Source: JBBQSN01 sp963825505
Lineage (GTDB): Bacteria > Actinomycetota > Actinomycetes > Actinomycetales > CAWJMD01
Assembly (NCBI GenBank): GCA_963825505.1
Contig: CAWGTL010000005.1
Location: 1 to 64,000 of the forward strand
DNA: 64,000 bases
Direction: 5' to 3'
Shown here: one piece after another, positions 53,201-61,135 of the stretch
How the letters are laid out: each line of letters starts with the position of its first letter
Numbering within the stretch: the stretch's first letter is position 1
The notes under the pieces: generated by a model
The model's input: the letters and a program-made list of their open reading frames with translations, nothing else
What the model was told of the DNA's origin: nothing
The model's database searches: none
Position numbers and translations under genes: made by a program

Positions 53201-54763
53201 ATGACCACCACCGAACCGGCCCGCCCGATCGGCACCGCTGCGTTCACGACCGAGCCGCTCGGCGACGAGCGCCTCGCCCGGCTGGTGGCGGCGCTGCGCC
53301 CGGTGCTGGCCGACGAGCAGATCCTGCTGGGCAAGACCGACCGCTGGAACCGCGCCAGGGTGCCCGCGCCGTTCCCCGTCCACCGCTGGTCCGAGCGCGT
53401 GCCGGACGTCGTGGTGATGCCGGCCTCGACCGAGCAGGTGGCCGCCGTGGTGCGGATCGCCAACGAGATGCGGATCCCGGTCGTGCCGCGCGACGGCGGG
53501 ACGGGCCTGACCGACGGCGCCGTGCCGCACCACCGCGGCATCGTCGTCGACGTCAAGAAGATGAACCGGATCCACGAGCTCGACCTGGAGAACCGGACCG
53601 TCACGGTGGGCACCGGCATCAACATGCTCAAGCTCAACGAGCGGCTCGCCAAGCACGGGCTGTTCTACCCCGACGACCCGGCGTCGTACCCGTGCTCCCT
53701 GGTCGGAGGCCGGATCGGTACCAGCGGGTGGTCGCTCATCGGTGCCCGGTACGGCCACTCGCGCGACCTGGTGCTGAGCTTCGACCACGTGCTGCCCACC
53801 GGTGAGGTTCTCCACGTCGGCGACGGCATCGGGCGCAAGATCAGCAAGTCCTCCAGCGGCTACTCGCTCAAGCACCTGTTCATGGGTCACCAGGGCACCC
53901 TCGGCATCGCCACGCGCGCGACGCTGAAGCTGTACCCGAAGCCCGAGGCCGAGCTGTCCCCCTTCTGGGCGTTCGACGACTACGACGCCGCCCACGCCTG
54001 CACCGGCGCGCTCGCCCGCGCGGGGGTGGCGACGTTCGCCGGCGCGGTGCTGTTCGACGAGCACAAGGTCGCCTACCTGCGACGCGACGACGAGGCGTAC
54101 ATCCCGCAGCCGGCCGACGTCCGGGCGCTGGTGTGCGCGGTGATGTACGGCTACGAGGACGAGGTCGCGGCCGGGGGGAGGCGCCTGTTCCGGATCGCCA
54201 AGGAGCACGGCGCCCGGTACCTCGGCGACGAGATCTCCGAGGGCGACTGGGCCGCGCGGCACGACCGGTACGCCACGCCGCTGCACGGGCGCACCAAGGA
54301 CGGCCAGGTGATCCCGATGTCGTGGCACTGCGAGGACGCCGCGGTGAACTTCACGGCGGTGCCGGCGGTGAGCAGGGCCTGGCACGAGATCGTCGCCGAC
54401 CTGCGTCGCAGGACCGACGTGTTCGACGACTGGGGCATGTTCGCCTACACCTCCGCCGACACCGGGGTCGACTACCTGACCGAGATCGACGTCGGCATCT
54501 GGGAGCAGCGTCTCGACGACGCGGCGTGGGCCGCGTGGGTGCAGGCCAAGCGCGAGATCGCCGCCGTCGCGCTGGCGCACGGCGGCTCGATGAGCGCCTG
54601 CCACGGCTCGTGCCGGGAGGGCGAGGTCGACCTGCTGCCGCAGGAGCTCGGCCGAGGGTTCGAGGTGATGCTCGACGTGAAGCGGGCGCTGGACCCGAAC
54701 AACATCATGAACCCGGGCAAGTACCTGCTCGACCGCGCGTACGAGGAGGGGAGCACCCCGTGA
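53201..54763 (+). CDS. FAD-linked oxidoreductase (GlcD/D-lactate dehydrogenase-like)
   Basis: 520 residues. PCMH-type FAD domain: PDVVVMPASTEQVAAVVRIA, VPRDGGTGLTDGAVP (diphosphate loop, about 92-106), and ISKSSSGYSLKHLFMGHQGTLGIATRATLKL. The C-terminal cap carries SMSACHGSCREGE and ALDPNNIMNPGKYLL. It oxidises a 2-hydroxy acid or similar and passes electrons to the Fe-S subunit encoded just upstream. ATG 53201 lies 2 bp after that stop. The substrate is not evident; glycolate and D-lactate are the default guesses, but the permease nearby is of the amino acid type. Confidence 0.88.
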   Translation: MTTTEPARPIGTAAFTTEPLGDERLARLVAALRPVLADEQILLGKTDRWNRARVPAPFPVHRWSERVPDVVVMPASTEQVAAVVRIANEMRIPVVPRDGGTGLTDGAVPHHRGIVVDVKKMNRIHELDLENRTVTVGTGINMLKLNERLAKHGLFYPDDPASYPCSLVGGRIGTSGWSLIGARYGHSRDLVLSFDHVLPTGEVLHVGDGIGRKISKSSSGYSLKHLFMGHQGTLGIATRATLKLYPKPEAELSPFWAFDDYDAAHACTGALARAGVATFAGAVLFDEHKVAYLRRDDEAYIPQPADVRALVCAVMYGYEDEVAAGGRRLFRIAKEHGARYLGDEISEGDWAARHDRYATPLHGRTKDGQVIPMSWHCEDAAVNFTAVPAVSRAWHEIVADLRRRTDVFDDWGMFAYTSADTGVDYLTEIDVGIWEQRLDDAAWAAWVQAKREIAAVALAHGGSMSACHGSCREGEVDLLPQELGRGFEVMLDVKRALDPNNIMNPGKYLLDRAYEEGSTP

Positions 54764-55077
54764 GCACCGGTGACCAGCCCGGCGGGCCGGCCGCGAGCGC
54801 GCCGTACCGCTTCGCCGAGCAGCACACGCCACCCGAGCCGCAGCGGGTGAGCGAGGTCGCGCAGACGACGTTCGAGCACGTGTACGAGGTCGACCCGCGC
54901 CTGATGGAGGTGCACGTGCTGCAGCAGCAGTTCCCCAACTGGGACACGCTGCGGATCATGCGCAGCCGGCACGACCACCTGGAGTGGATGCACCGGCACT
55001 TCGCCGACAAGGTCGTCACGGGCTCGGCGATCCTGGCCGAGGTGGAGCAGGAGCAGGCCGGACGGCCCACGCCCTAG
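54760..55077 (+). CDS. Small operon-linked protein, 105 aa, unknown
   Basis: 105 residues from GTG 54760, overlapping the flavoprotein stop (GTGA). Soluble and helical, rich in His and Glu: EVAQTTFEHVYEVDPRLMEV, then MRSRHDHLEWMHRHF, where closely spaced His could bind metal. Third gene of the Fe-S/FAD operon and so probably a subunit or assembly factor. I do not recognise a family. Confidence 0.7.
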   Translation: MSTGDQPGGPAASAPYRFAEQHTPPEPQRVSEVAQTTFEHVYEVDPRLMEVHVLQQQFPNWDTLRIMRSRHDHLEWMHRHFADKVVTGSAILAEVEQEQAGRPTP

Positions 55078-55136
55078 CGTCCCGGACCTGTCCGAGAGCC
55101 CTGCGTCCAGCCGCCGCGCGCTGCCATGATGCGCGG

Positions 55137-56948
55137 ATGACCGTCGACGAGGGGGCCCCGGTCCCGGTGGTGGGCGCCGGCTCCTCCGACGGCGGACGCG
55201 ACCGCCTGGCGGAACGGCTGACCCGGCTCGCCCGGGTGACCACCTCGCTGGCCCGGGCGGTCGACGTCGCGTCGGTCGCGCAGGTCGTCGTCGCGCAGGG
55301 CGCCGACGCCGCGGGCGCGAGCGTCGCCTGGCTGACCCTGCGCGAGGGCGAGGACCGCTGCCGGTTGGTCGGCGTGCGCGGCGGGGTGGACGGCGACGAG
55401 CAGCGGTGGGAGACCTACCCGCTCTCGATGCCCGCGCCGGGCAGCGACGCGATCCGCACCGGCCGGCGCGTGGTGGCCGGCGGACAGGCCGCGGTCGCCG
55501 ACCGCTACCCGCAGCTGGCGGACGCCGGGCTCGTCGCGCGGTCGGTCGTCGCCCTGCCCCTCACCGTCGCCGGCACCACCATCGGGGCCATCGGGCTCGT
55601 GTTCTCCGACGAACGCAGGCTGGACGCCGCCGAGCTGGAGCTGCTCGAGATCCTGGCCGACACCTGCGCCCAGGCCCTGCAGCGCGTGGCCGCGCAGGAG
55701 GCGGCCGAGCAGCAGGGCGCCCGGCTCGCGTTCCTCGCCGACGCCTCCACCGAGCTCGCGAGCAGCCTGGACTACGAGACGACGCTGACGAACGTGGCTC
55801 GCCTCGCCGTGCCCACCTTCGCGGACTGGTGCAGCATCGACCTGGTGGTCGACGGCCGCCTGCACCGGCTGGCGGTGGAGCACGTCGACCCGTCCAAGGT
55901 GCAGCTGGCGCACGACCTGGCCGAGCGGTACCCGCCGGACCCGGACGCGTCCGCCGGTGCCTGGCACGTGATGCGCACCGGACGCAGCCAGCTGATCCCC
56001 GAGGTCACCGACGAGATGCTGGTCGCCGGCGCGATCGACGAGGAGCACCTTCAGATCGCCCGCGACCTGCACCTGCGCAGCGTCCTCACGGTGCCGCTGG
56101 TCGCCCGCGACCGGGTGCTCGGCGTCATGACGTGGGTGTCGGCGGAGTCGGAGCGGCTCTACACCGCCTCCGACCTCGCGCTCGCCGAGGACCTCGCCAA
56201 GCGCGCCGCGGTCGCCATCGACAACGCCGAGCTGCACAGCGAGACCCTGGCGACCGCCGTCCAGCTGCAGCACGCGGTGCTGCCCGAGGCGATGCCCCAG
56301 CTGCCCGGGTGGGAGATCGCCACCTCGTACAGCCCGGCCGGCCGCACCGACGTCGGCGGCGACTTCTACGACGCCGTCCCGCTGGGGGACGGCAGGCTGG
56401 CGCTGTTCGTCGGCGACGTCATGGGGCGCGGCGTGGCGGCCGCCGCGGCGATGGCGCAGATGCGGGCCGCCGTCCGCGCGTACACCGCGATCGACCCGAC
56501 ACCGAGCGCCGTGATGGCCAACCTCGACCTGATGTTCGCCCAGTACCCCACCGACCAGCTGGTGACGCTCGTGCACCTCGTGGTCGACCCGGACCGCGAC
56601 GAGCTCGTGGTGACCAACGCCGGTCACCCGCCGCCGGTGCTGCTGCGGGCCGACCTGGGCACCGAGCAGCTGCCGCTGGCCGACGGTCCTCCGCTCGGTG
56701 CGTCGTCCTCGCCGCGGCTGCAGGCGGTCGTCCCGTTCCGCGCCGGCGACACCGTCCTGGCCTTCACCGACGGCCTGATCGAGCGTCGCGACGAGGACAT
56801 CACCCAGGGCCAGCAACGGGTCGTGGACGAGATCGCCGCGCTCGCCGCGCCGGACCTCGGCAACGCGCTGCTCGAGGTGGTGCAGCGCCTGCGCGACCCC
56901 GCCCGCGACGACGACGTCGCCGCGCTCGCGGCGCGCCGGGTGCGGTGA
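55137..56948 (+). CDS. GAF-GAF-SpoIIE (PP2C) serine phosphatase
   Basis: 603 residues. First GAF (about 30-175), second GAF (about 190-355), then a PPM/SpoIIE phosphatase (about 370-600) with RTDVGGDFYDAVPL and LFVGDVMGRGVAAA (metal-binding Asp/Gly), TNAGHPPPVLL and ARDDDVAALAARR. Such proteins dephosphorylate anti-anti-sigma factors and so switch on alternative sigma factors in response to small molecules or redox state. No anti-sigma or STAS gene is adjacent. ATG 55137 lies 6 nt from CATGAT with no Shine-Dalgarno. Confidence 0.9.
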   Translation: MTVDEGAPVPVVGAGSSDGGRDRLAERLTRLARVTTSLARAVDVASVAQVVVAQGADAAGASVAWLTLREGEDRCRLVGVRGGVDGDEQRWETYPLSMPAPGSDAIRTGRRVVAGGQAAVADRYPQLADAGLVARSVVALPLTVAGTTIGAIGLVFSDERRLDAAELELLEILADTCAQALQRVAAQEAAEQQGARLAFLADASTELASSLDYETTLTNVARLAVPTFADWCSIDLVVDGRLHRLAVEHVDPSKVQLAHDLAERYPPDPDASAGAWHVMRTGRSQLIPEVTDEMLVAGAIDEEHLQIARDLHLRSVLTVPLVARDRVLGVMTWVSAESERLYTASDLALAEDLAKRAAVAIDNAELHSETLATAVQLQHAVLPEAMPQLPGWEIATSYSPAGRTDVGGDFYDAVPLGDGRLALFVGDVMGRGVAAAAAMAQMRAAVRAYTAIDPTPSAVMANLDLMFAQYPTDQLVTLVHLVVDPDRDELVVTNAGHPPPVLLRADLGTEQLPLADGPPLGASSSPRLQAVVPFRAGDTVLAFTDGLIERRDEDITQGQQRVVDEIAALAAPDLGNALLEVVQRLRDPARDDDVAALAARRVR

Positions 56949-56973
56949 GATACGCGGCGCCGTCCGACCCGCG

Positions 56974-57561
56974 TCAGCCGCTCGTGCTCGGCGCCACCTC
57001 GCGCACCATCACGCAGTTGACCTGGCCCTTGGGCCGGTCGTAGGTGAAACCCTCGCGCTCGTAGAGGGCGCGGGTGCCGTTGTAGAGGAACGAGGAGTTC
57101 TTCTTCCGGACCCCGCCGGTGTCGTGCGGGTAGCCCTCGACCAGACCGCCGCCCGCCTGCGCGATCAGCTCGACGGCTCCGCGCAGGGCCCGTGACGCCA
57201 GGCCCTGCCCGCGCAGGCCGCGCTCGACCTGGATGCAGGTGACGCGGAAGTCGGGAAGCACCTCGGTCATGGCGAGGTACTCCTTGCGGTGCTGGATGCT
57301 GGGCAGCTCCTCGGGCGATCCGAACTGCGCCCAGGCGACGGCCCTGCCGCCGTCGTAGACCAGCGCCGCGTGCGCCGTCCCCTCGGCCACGTGGCGTTGC
57401 TTCAGCGCCCGGTTCCCCTCGTAGCTCTGGCCCTTCTCGGCGCAGTCGGGATGGAACTTCGTGCACCAGCAGCTGGCGTACATGCCCCCGTTCCGCTCGA
57501 GGAGGGCGGCGAAGTCCTCGAACGTCTCCGGTGCGAGCGCCCTGATCGTGAGGCCAGGCAT
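56974..57561 (-). CDS. GNAT-family N-acetyltransferase
   Basis: 195 residues. Acetyl-CoA site VERGLRGQGLASRALRGAV (the Q/R-x-x-G-x-G/A motif). A Cys-rich opening, GGMYASCWCTKFHPDC, is typical of one uncharacterised actinobacterial subgroup. Acceptor unknown. ATG 57561 follows TACGTT at 7 nt (leaderless). Convergent with the SpoIIE phosphatase. Confidence 0.85.
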   Translation of the reverse strand: MPGLTIRALAPETFEDFAALLERNGGMYASCWCTKFHPDCAEKGQSYEGNRALKQRHVAEGTAHAALVYDGGRAVAWAQFGSPEELPSIQHRKEYLAMTEVLPDFRVTCIQVERGLRGQGLASRALRGAVELIAQAGGGLVEGYPHDTGGVRKKNSSFLYNGTRALYEREGFTYDRPKGQVNCVMVREVAPSTSG

Positions 57562-57612
57562 GCCCGGCAACGTACTCCGCGCAGGGTTTCTCACGAGCCC
57601 GAGAACGACGAA

Positions 57613-57640
57613 GCGGGCCTGCCCGGTGGGGCAGACCCGC
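57613..57640 (-). terminator. Terminator of tRNA-Lys
   Basis: A 12-bp stem with one mismatch (GCGGGTCTGCCC / GGGCAGGCCCGC on the minus strand), 4-nt loop, followed by T-rich TTCGTCGTTC. It starts 10 bp after the tRNA 3' end and protects the GNAT gene from read-through. Confidence 0.7.
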
Positions 57641-57650
57641 AGGTCGGAGG

Positions 57651-57726
<76 letters not shown>

Positions 57727-57795
57727 GTGCGTCCCGGCGAGGCGGAGCGACGAGGAAGAACGGTAGCAGCGTGGCCGCGCAGGCGAGAAATCGGA

Positions 57796-58062
57796 TCAGG
57801 CGTCGTCGTCCGACGGGTCCGCGAAGGCGGACGGCTTCTCGTCGGCGGCGGTGAGGTCGACACCCTCCTGGACCCACCAGGCGTCCTCGGGCGTGCCCTC
57901 GGACTGCAGGATCTCGTCGGACGCGGGGCCGTCGGGGTCGGCGAGGTCGACGAGCAGGCTGAGGGGGACGTGCTCGGAGAGCAGCCCCATCACGCGCTGG
58001 TCACCCTCGTCGGTGACCGCGCCCTCGTTCGCCGCGTCGCCGGCCTGGGTCTGGTCGCTCAT
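57796..58062 (-). CDS. Acidic small hypothetical protein, 88 aa
   Basis: 88 residues from ATG 58062 with GGAGG 4 nt upstream. Strongly acidic. A short hydrophobic core, MGLLSEHVPLSLLVDLADP, lies in the middle, and TPEDAWWVQEGV is a probable helix with two Trp. No known family or neighbours of obvious relevance (tRNA-Lys, then the fucose regulator). The ribosome-binding site and codon use make it credible. Confidence 0.68.
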   Translation of the reverse strand: MSDQTQAGDAANEGAVTDEGDQRVMGLLSEHVPLSLLVDLADPDGPASDEILQSEGTPEDAWWVQEGVDLTAADEKPSAFADPSDDDA

Positions 58063-58223
58063 CGTTCCTCCATCGGTCCCTCGTCCACCCCCGGGGGACG
58101 TCGTGACGGACAGTATGCCCTGATGCGGGAGCCGGTGGCCGGATCGGACCACGGCCCGGCGTCTGCCCGGCCAGGTTCGCCCGATCGCGCCTCGGCACCG
58201 ACGCGGTCGTGGTCGACGCGTCG

Positions 58224-58946
58224 TCAGACCCCGTCTGCGGGCGTGCGGGTCGGGTCCTGCCACCCCTCGGCGGTCTGGCCGGCCCGCCGTAGCCACGACT
58301 CGACGCCGCTGATGTGCACGGTCACCCAGGAACGGACCAGCTCCGGGTTGCCCAGAGCTATCGCGTCGATGATCGCGCGGTGCTCGGCCAGGGTCCGCTC
58401 GACGCTGTGCTCCTCGGTGAGCCCCCGCCAGATGCGAGCGCGGAGGGTGCGTCCGGACAGGCTCTCGAGCAGCGTGCTCAGGTAGGTGTTGCCGGAGAGC
58501 CCGCTGATGAGGCCGTGGAACGTCACGTCGTGCCTGACCAGGTCCTCCACCGACGTGTCAGGGCCGACCTCGCTGAGCATCTCGCGCAGTCGTCTGACGT
58601 CGTCCGGTGTGGCGCGCAGGGTGGCCATCGCGGCGGCGGTCGGCTCGAGGATGCGGCGCACCTCGAAGAGGTCGAGCACGGTGTGGTCCTGGTGCAGGTC
58701 CACGACGAACGACATCGCCTCGAGCAGCAGGCTCGGTTCGAGGCTGGTGACGTAGGTTCCGTCACCGCGGCGGACGTCGAGGACCCGGATCAGCTCCAGG
58801 GCCTTGACCGCCTCCCGCAGCGAGTTGCGTGACAGGCCGAGCCGATCGCTCAGCTCCTTCTCGGGCGGGAGCCGGTCGCCGGGGCGGAGCTCGCCGACGA
58901 GGAGCATGTCCTTGATCTTGACGATCGCCTCGTCGGTCACCGCCAT
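58224..58946 (-). CDS. GntR/FadR-family regulator of the L-fucose cluster
   Basis: 240 residues. Winged helix with LRPGDRLPPEKELSDRLGLS and SRNSLREAVKALE; FCD domain with DLFEVRRILEP, DVTFHGLISGLSGN and EHRAIIDAIALGN (metal/ligand His and Asp). Last gene of the minus-strand operon (FAH hydrolase, SDR, mutarotase, regulator), 9 bp after the mutarotase stop. It probably responds to an acid intermediate of the pathway and represses both divergent operons. Confidence 0.87.
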   Translation of the reverse strand: MAVTDEAIVKIKDMLLVGELRPGDRLPPEKELSDRLGLSRNSLREAVKALELIRVLDVRRGDGTYVTSLEPSLLLEAMSFVVDLHQDHTVLDLFEVRRILEPTAAAMATLRATPDDVRRLREMLSEVGPDTSVEDLVRHDVTFHGLISGLSGNTYLSTLLESLSGRTLRARIWRGLTEEHSVERTLAEHRAIIDAIALGNPELVRSWVTVHISGVESWLRRAGQTAEGWQDPTRTPADGV

Positions 58947-58955
58947 GGAGGCACC

Positions 58956-59336
58956 CTATTCACCATGATCGGACCCGGGCTCCGGCTGACGAGATCGTGA
59001 CCGGGCACCGAGCTGCTCGTGCAGGCTCCAGAGCAGGGACATCCGCGGGTCGTCGCCCTCGTAGCCGTCGGCGACGTCGAACATCGGACCGACGGTGGCC
59101 TGCCAGCTCTCGTTGGCAGGCAGGTCGCGCAGAGCGGCGCGCATGCGGTCGTAGTCCGCGCCGGTCCCCACCTCCACGACGTGGAACACGTGGCGACCGT
59201 CCCGCCAGATCCGCCAGTCGAGCACCCCGTGGGTGCGCAGGGCGGCGGCGACCTCTCCGGGGATGGACGCATGGACGTTCTCGTAATCCTGCTCGCGGCC
59301 CTCGGCGAGCACGGTGTGGAGCGCGATCGACACCAC
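58956..59336 (-). CDS. L-rhamnose/L-fucose mutarotase family protein (DUF718)
   Basis: 126 residues, dimeric ferredoxin-like (EthD/RhaM) fold: LHTVLAEGREQDYENVHASI with conserved His, then LDWRIWRDGRHVFHVVEV. The family interconverts anomers of 6-deoxyhexoses. In this cluster it would feed the dehydrogenase. Two adjacent GTG codons (59336, 59333) can start it, 8-11 bp after the SDR stop. No clear ribosome-binding site, so it is probably coupled to the SDR. Confidence 0.8.
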   Translation of the reverse strand: MVSIALHTVLAEGREQDYENVHASIPGEVAAALRTHGVLDWRIWRDGRHVFHVVEVGTGADYDRMRAALRDLPANESWQATVGPMFDVADGYEGDDPRMSLLWSLHEQLGARSRSRQPEPGSDHGE

Positions 59337-59344
59337 GGCGGCGC

Positions 59345-60118
59345 TCAACCACGCGGCCGTAGGCGCAGGTCGTCCATCCCGCCGTCGACCGCCAGGGCGA
59401 CGCCGACGGTCGAGCCGGACCGGGGACTGGCGAGGTAGGCGACGGCGGCGGCGATCTCCTGCGGAGCCACCAGCCTGCCGTGCGGCTGCCGGGCCTCGAG
59501 GGCGGCCAGCTCCGCCGCAGGGTCGGTGGACGTGCTCAGCAGTCGTTGGATCCACGGCGTGTCGGCGGTCCCCGGGGCGACGCAGTTGACCCGGATGCCC
59601 TCGCCGAGGTGGTCGGCGGCCATCGCCCGGGTGAGAGCGTGCACCGCGCCCTTGCTGGCGCTGTAGAGCGCGCGTTGCGGGAGCCCGGCGGTCGCGGCGA
59701 TCGAGCCGACGTTCACGACGGCCGCGGCCGTGGAGGCACGCAGGTGGGGCAGGGCGGCCCGGCTCACGCGGACGATGCCGAGGAGGTTGACGTCGAGGAC
59801 CCGGTGCCACTCGTCGTCGCCGTTCTGCCCGACGTCTCCCTGCGCACCGATCCCCGCGTTGTTGACCAGCACGTCGAGTCCGCCGAGGTCGCCGACGACA
59901 CGGTCGATCGCGGCGCGGACGGAGGTGTCGTCGGCGACGTCGGCGCTCACCCCCAGCACGCCGGCGGGGACACCGGTGACGTCGAGGTCGAGCGCCGCGC
60001 AGCGTGCTCCCCGCGCCGACAGCTCGGCCACGATGGCGGCACCGATGCCGGAGCCGCCCCCGGTGACGACGGCGACCAGGCCCGCGTACTCGCCCTGGAC
60101 GCCGACCGTGGCGCTCAT
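59345..60118 (-). CDS. SDR-family dehydrogenase, likely 2-keto-3-deoxy-L-fuconate dehydrogenase
   Basis: 257 residues, classical short-chain dehydrogenase: VVTGGGSGIGAA (17-28), DLDV (acidic, so NAD+ preferred), NNAGIG, catalytic Tyr-x3-Lys in ALYSASKGAVH, and PGTADTPW. In the non-phosphorylating L-fucose route this step oxidises 2-keto-3-deoxy-L-fuconate to the 2,4-diketo acid. The role is assigned by context. ATG 60118 overlaps the FAH stop (ATGA). Confidence 0.85.
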   Translation of the reverse strand: MSATVGVQGEYAGLVAVVTGGGSGIGAAIVAELSARGARCAALDLDVTGVPAGVLGVSADVADDTSVRAAIDRVVGDLGGLDVLVNNAGIGAQGDVGQNGDDEWHRVLDVNLLGIVRVSRAALPHLRASTAAAVVNVGSIAATAGLPQRALYSASKGAVHALTRAMAADHLGEGIRVNCVAPGTADTPWIQRLLSTSTDPAAELAALEARQPHGRLVAPQEIAAAVAYLASPRSGSTVGVALAVDGGMDDLRLRPRG

Positions 60119-60978
60119 GCCGGCACCCCGGGGAACCCGACCATCTCCTGGCGCTGGCGACCCAGTCCGTCGATCTCGAGCTCGACGACGTCCCCAGCCC
60201 TCAGGTAGGGGAACCGTCCCGACAGCGCCACGCCCTCGGGTGTCCCGGTGAGGAGCACGTCACCGGGGTCCAGGGCGAGGTACTGGCTCAGGTGGTGGAT
60301 CACCGAGGCGACGTCGAAGATCTGGTCCGCGGTGCTGGAGTCCTGGCGGGGCTCGCCGTTGACCCAGCTGCGCAGGCCGAGCTCCTGGTGGTCGACCTCG
60401 TCGGGGGTCACCAGCCACGGACCGAGCGGGCTGAACCCCGGGCAGCACTTGCCCTTGCTCCACTGGCCCCCGGAGGCGTCGAGCTGGAACTCGCGCTCGG
60501 ACAGGTCGTTGGCGATCAGGAACCCCGCGACGTGGTCCATGGCCTCGGCCGGCGAGGTGAGGTAGGACGCACGTGAACCGATCACGACCCCGAGCTCGAC
60601 CTCCCAGTCGGTGCGTGTGCTCCCACGGGGGATCTCCACGTCGTCGTAGGGGCCGACGACGGTGTTCGGCGTCTTGAGGAAGATGATCGGGATCTGCGGC
60701 GGCACCGCCCCCGACTCGGCCGCGTGAGCGGCGTAGTTCATCCCGACGCACACGATCGCTCCCGGCTGGGCCACCGGGGCACCGACGCGCAGGTCCCCGT
60801 GGCCGTCGAACGGCGGGAGCCCGCCCGCGTCGGCCGCGTCGCGCAGACGGGTCAGGCCGTCGGATCCGAAGAACCCGGCGTCGAAGTCGTCGGTCACCGG
60901 TCGGGCGTCCAGCGCGGCCTCCTCGGTCAGCACGAGCGGCACCTCTGCGCCGACGGGCCCTCGGCGGGCAAGTCTCAC
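60115..60978 (-). CDS. FAH-family hydrolase, likely 2,4-diketo-3-deoxy-L-fuconate hydrolase
   Basis: 287 residues. The fumarylacetoacetate hydrolase fold starts at IVCVGMNYAAHAAESG. Metal ligands Glu-x-Glu (WEVELGVVIG) and Asp (LIANDLSER) are present, with GDVLLTGTPEGVA. In this route it cleaves the diketo acid to pyruvate and L-lactate. GTG 60978 has AAGGAG 8 nt upstream. First gene of the minus-strand operon, divergent from fuconate dehydratase. Confidence 0.88.
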   Translation of the reverse strand: MRLARRGPVGAEVPLVLTEEAALDARPVTDDFDAGFFGSDGLTRLRDAADAGGLPPFDGHGDLRVGAPVAQPGAIVCVGMNYAAHAAESGAVPPQIPIIFLKTPNTVVGPYDDVEIPRGSTRTDWEVELGVVIGSRASYLTSPAEAMDHVAGFLIANDLSEREFQLDASGGQWSKGKCCPGFSPLGPWLVTPDEVDHQELGLRSWVNGEPRQDSSTADQIFDVASVIHHLSQYLALDPGDVLLTGTPEGVALSGRFPYLRAGDVVELEIDGLGRQRQEMVGFPGVPA

Positions 60979-61074
60979 GGCACTCTCCTTGGTCAGTCCT
61001 CGTCCGCTGACAGGTCCGATCAATCACGGGATCAGCGACGCTCGATCGTTCACCTTCTGCACGGCGACACCATC

Positions 61075-61104
61075 TTGACGGATGAAACATAGGATGTCTA
61101 CGGT
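61075..61104 (+). promoter_or_regulatory. Promoter of the L-fuconate dehydratase operon
   Basis: TTGACG (61075-61080), 18 nt, TACGGT (61099-61104). Inside the spacer is ACATAGGATGT (61088-61098), a small dyad that could be the FadR-type operator. ATAGGGTGCCT on the minus strand just before the regulator gene (58947-58957) is similar. The leader of about 25 nt ends in GGAGG. Confidence 0.5.
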
Positions 61105-61135
61105 GGGCCTTCGATCAACGAGCTGGAGGTTCAGG

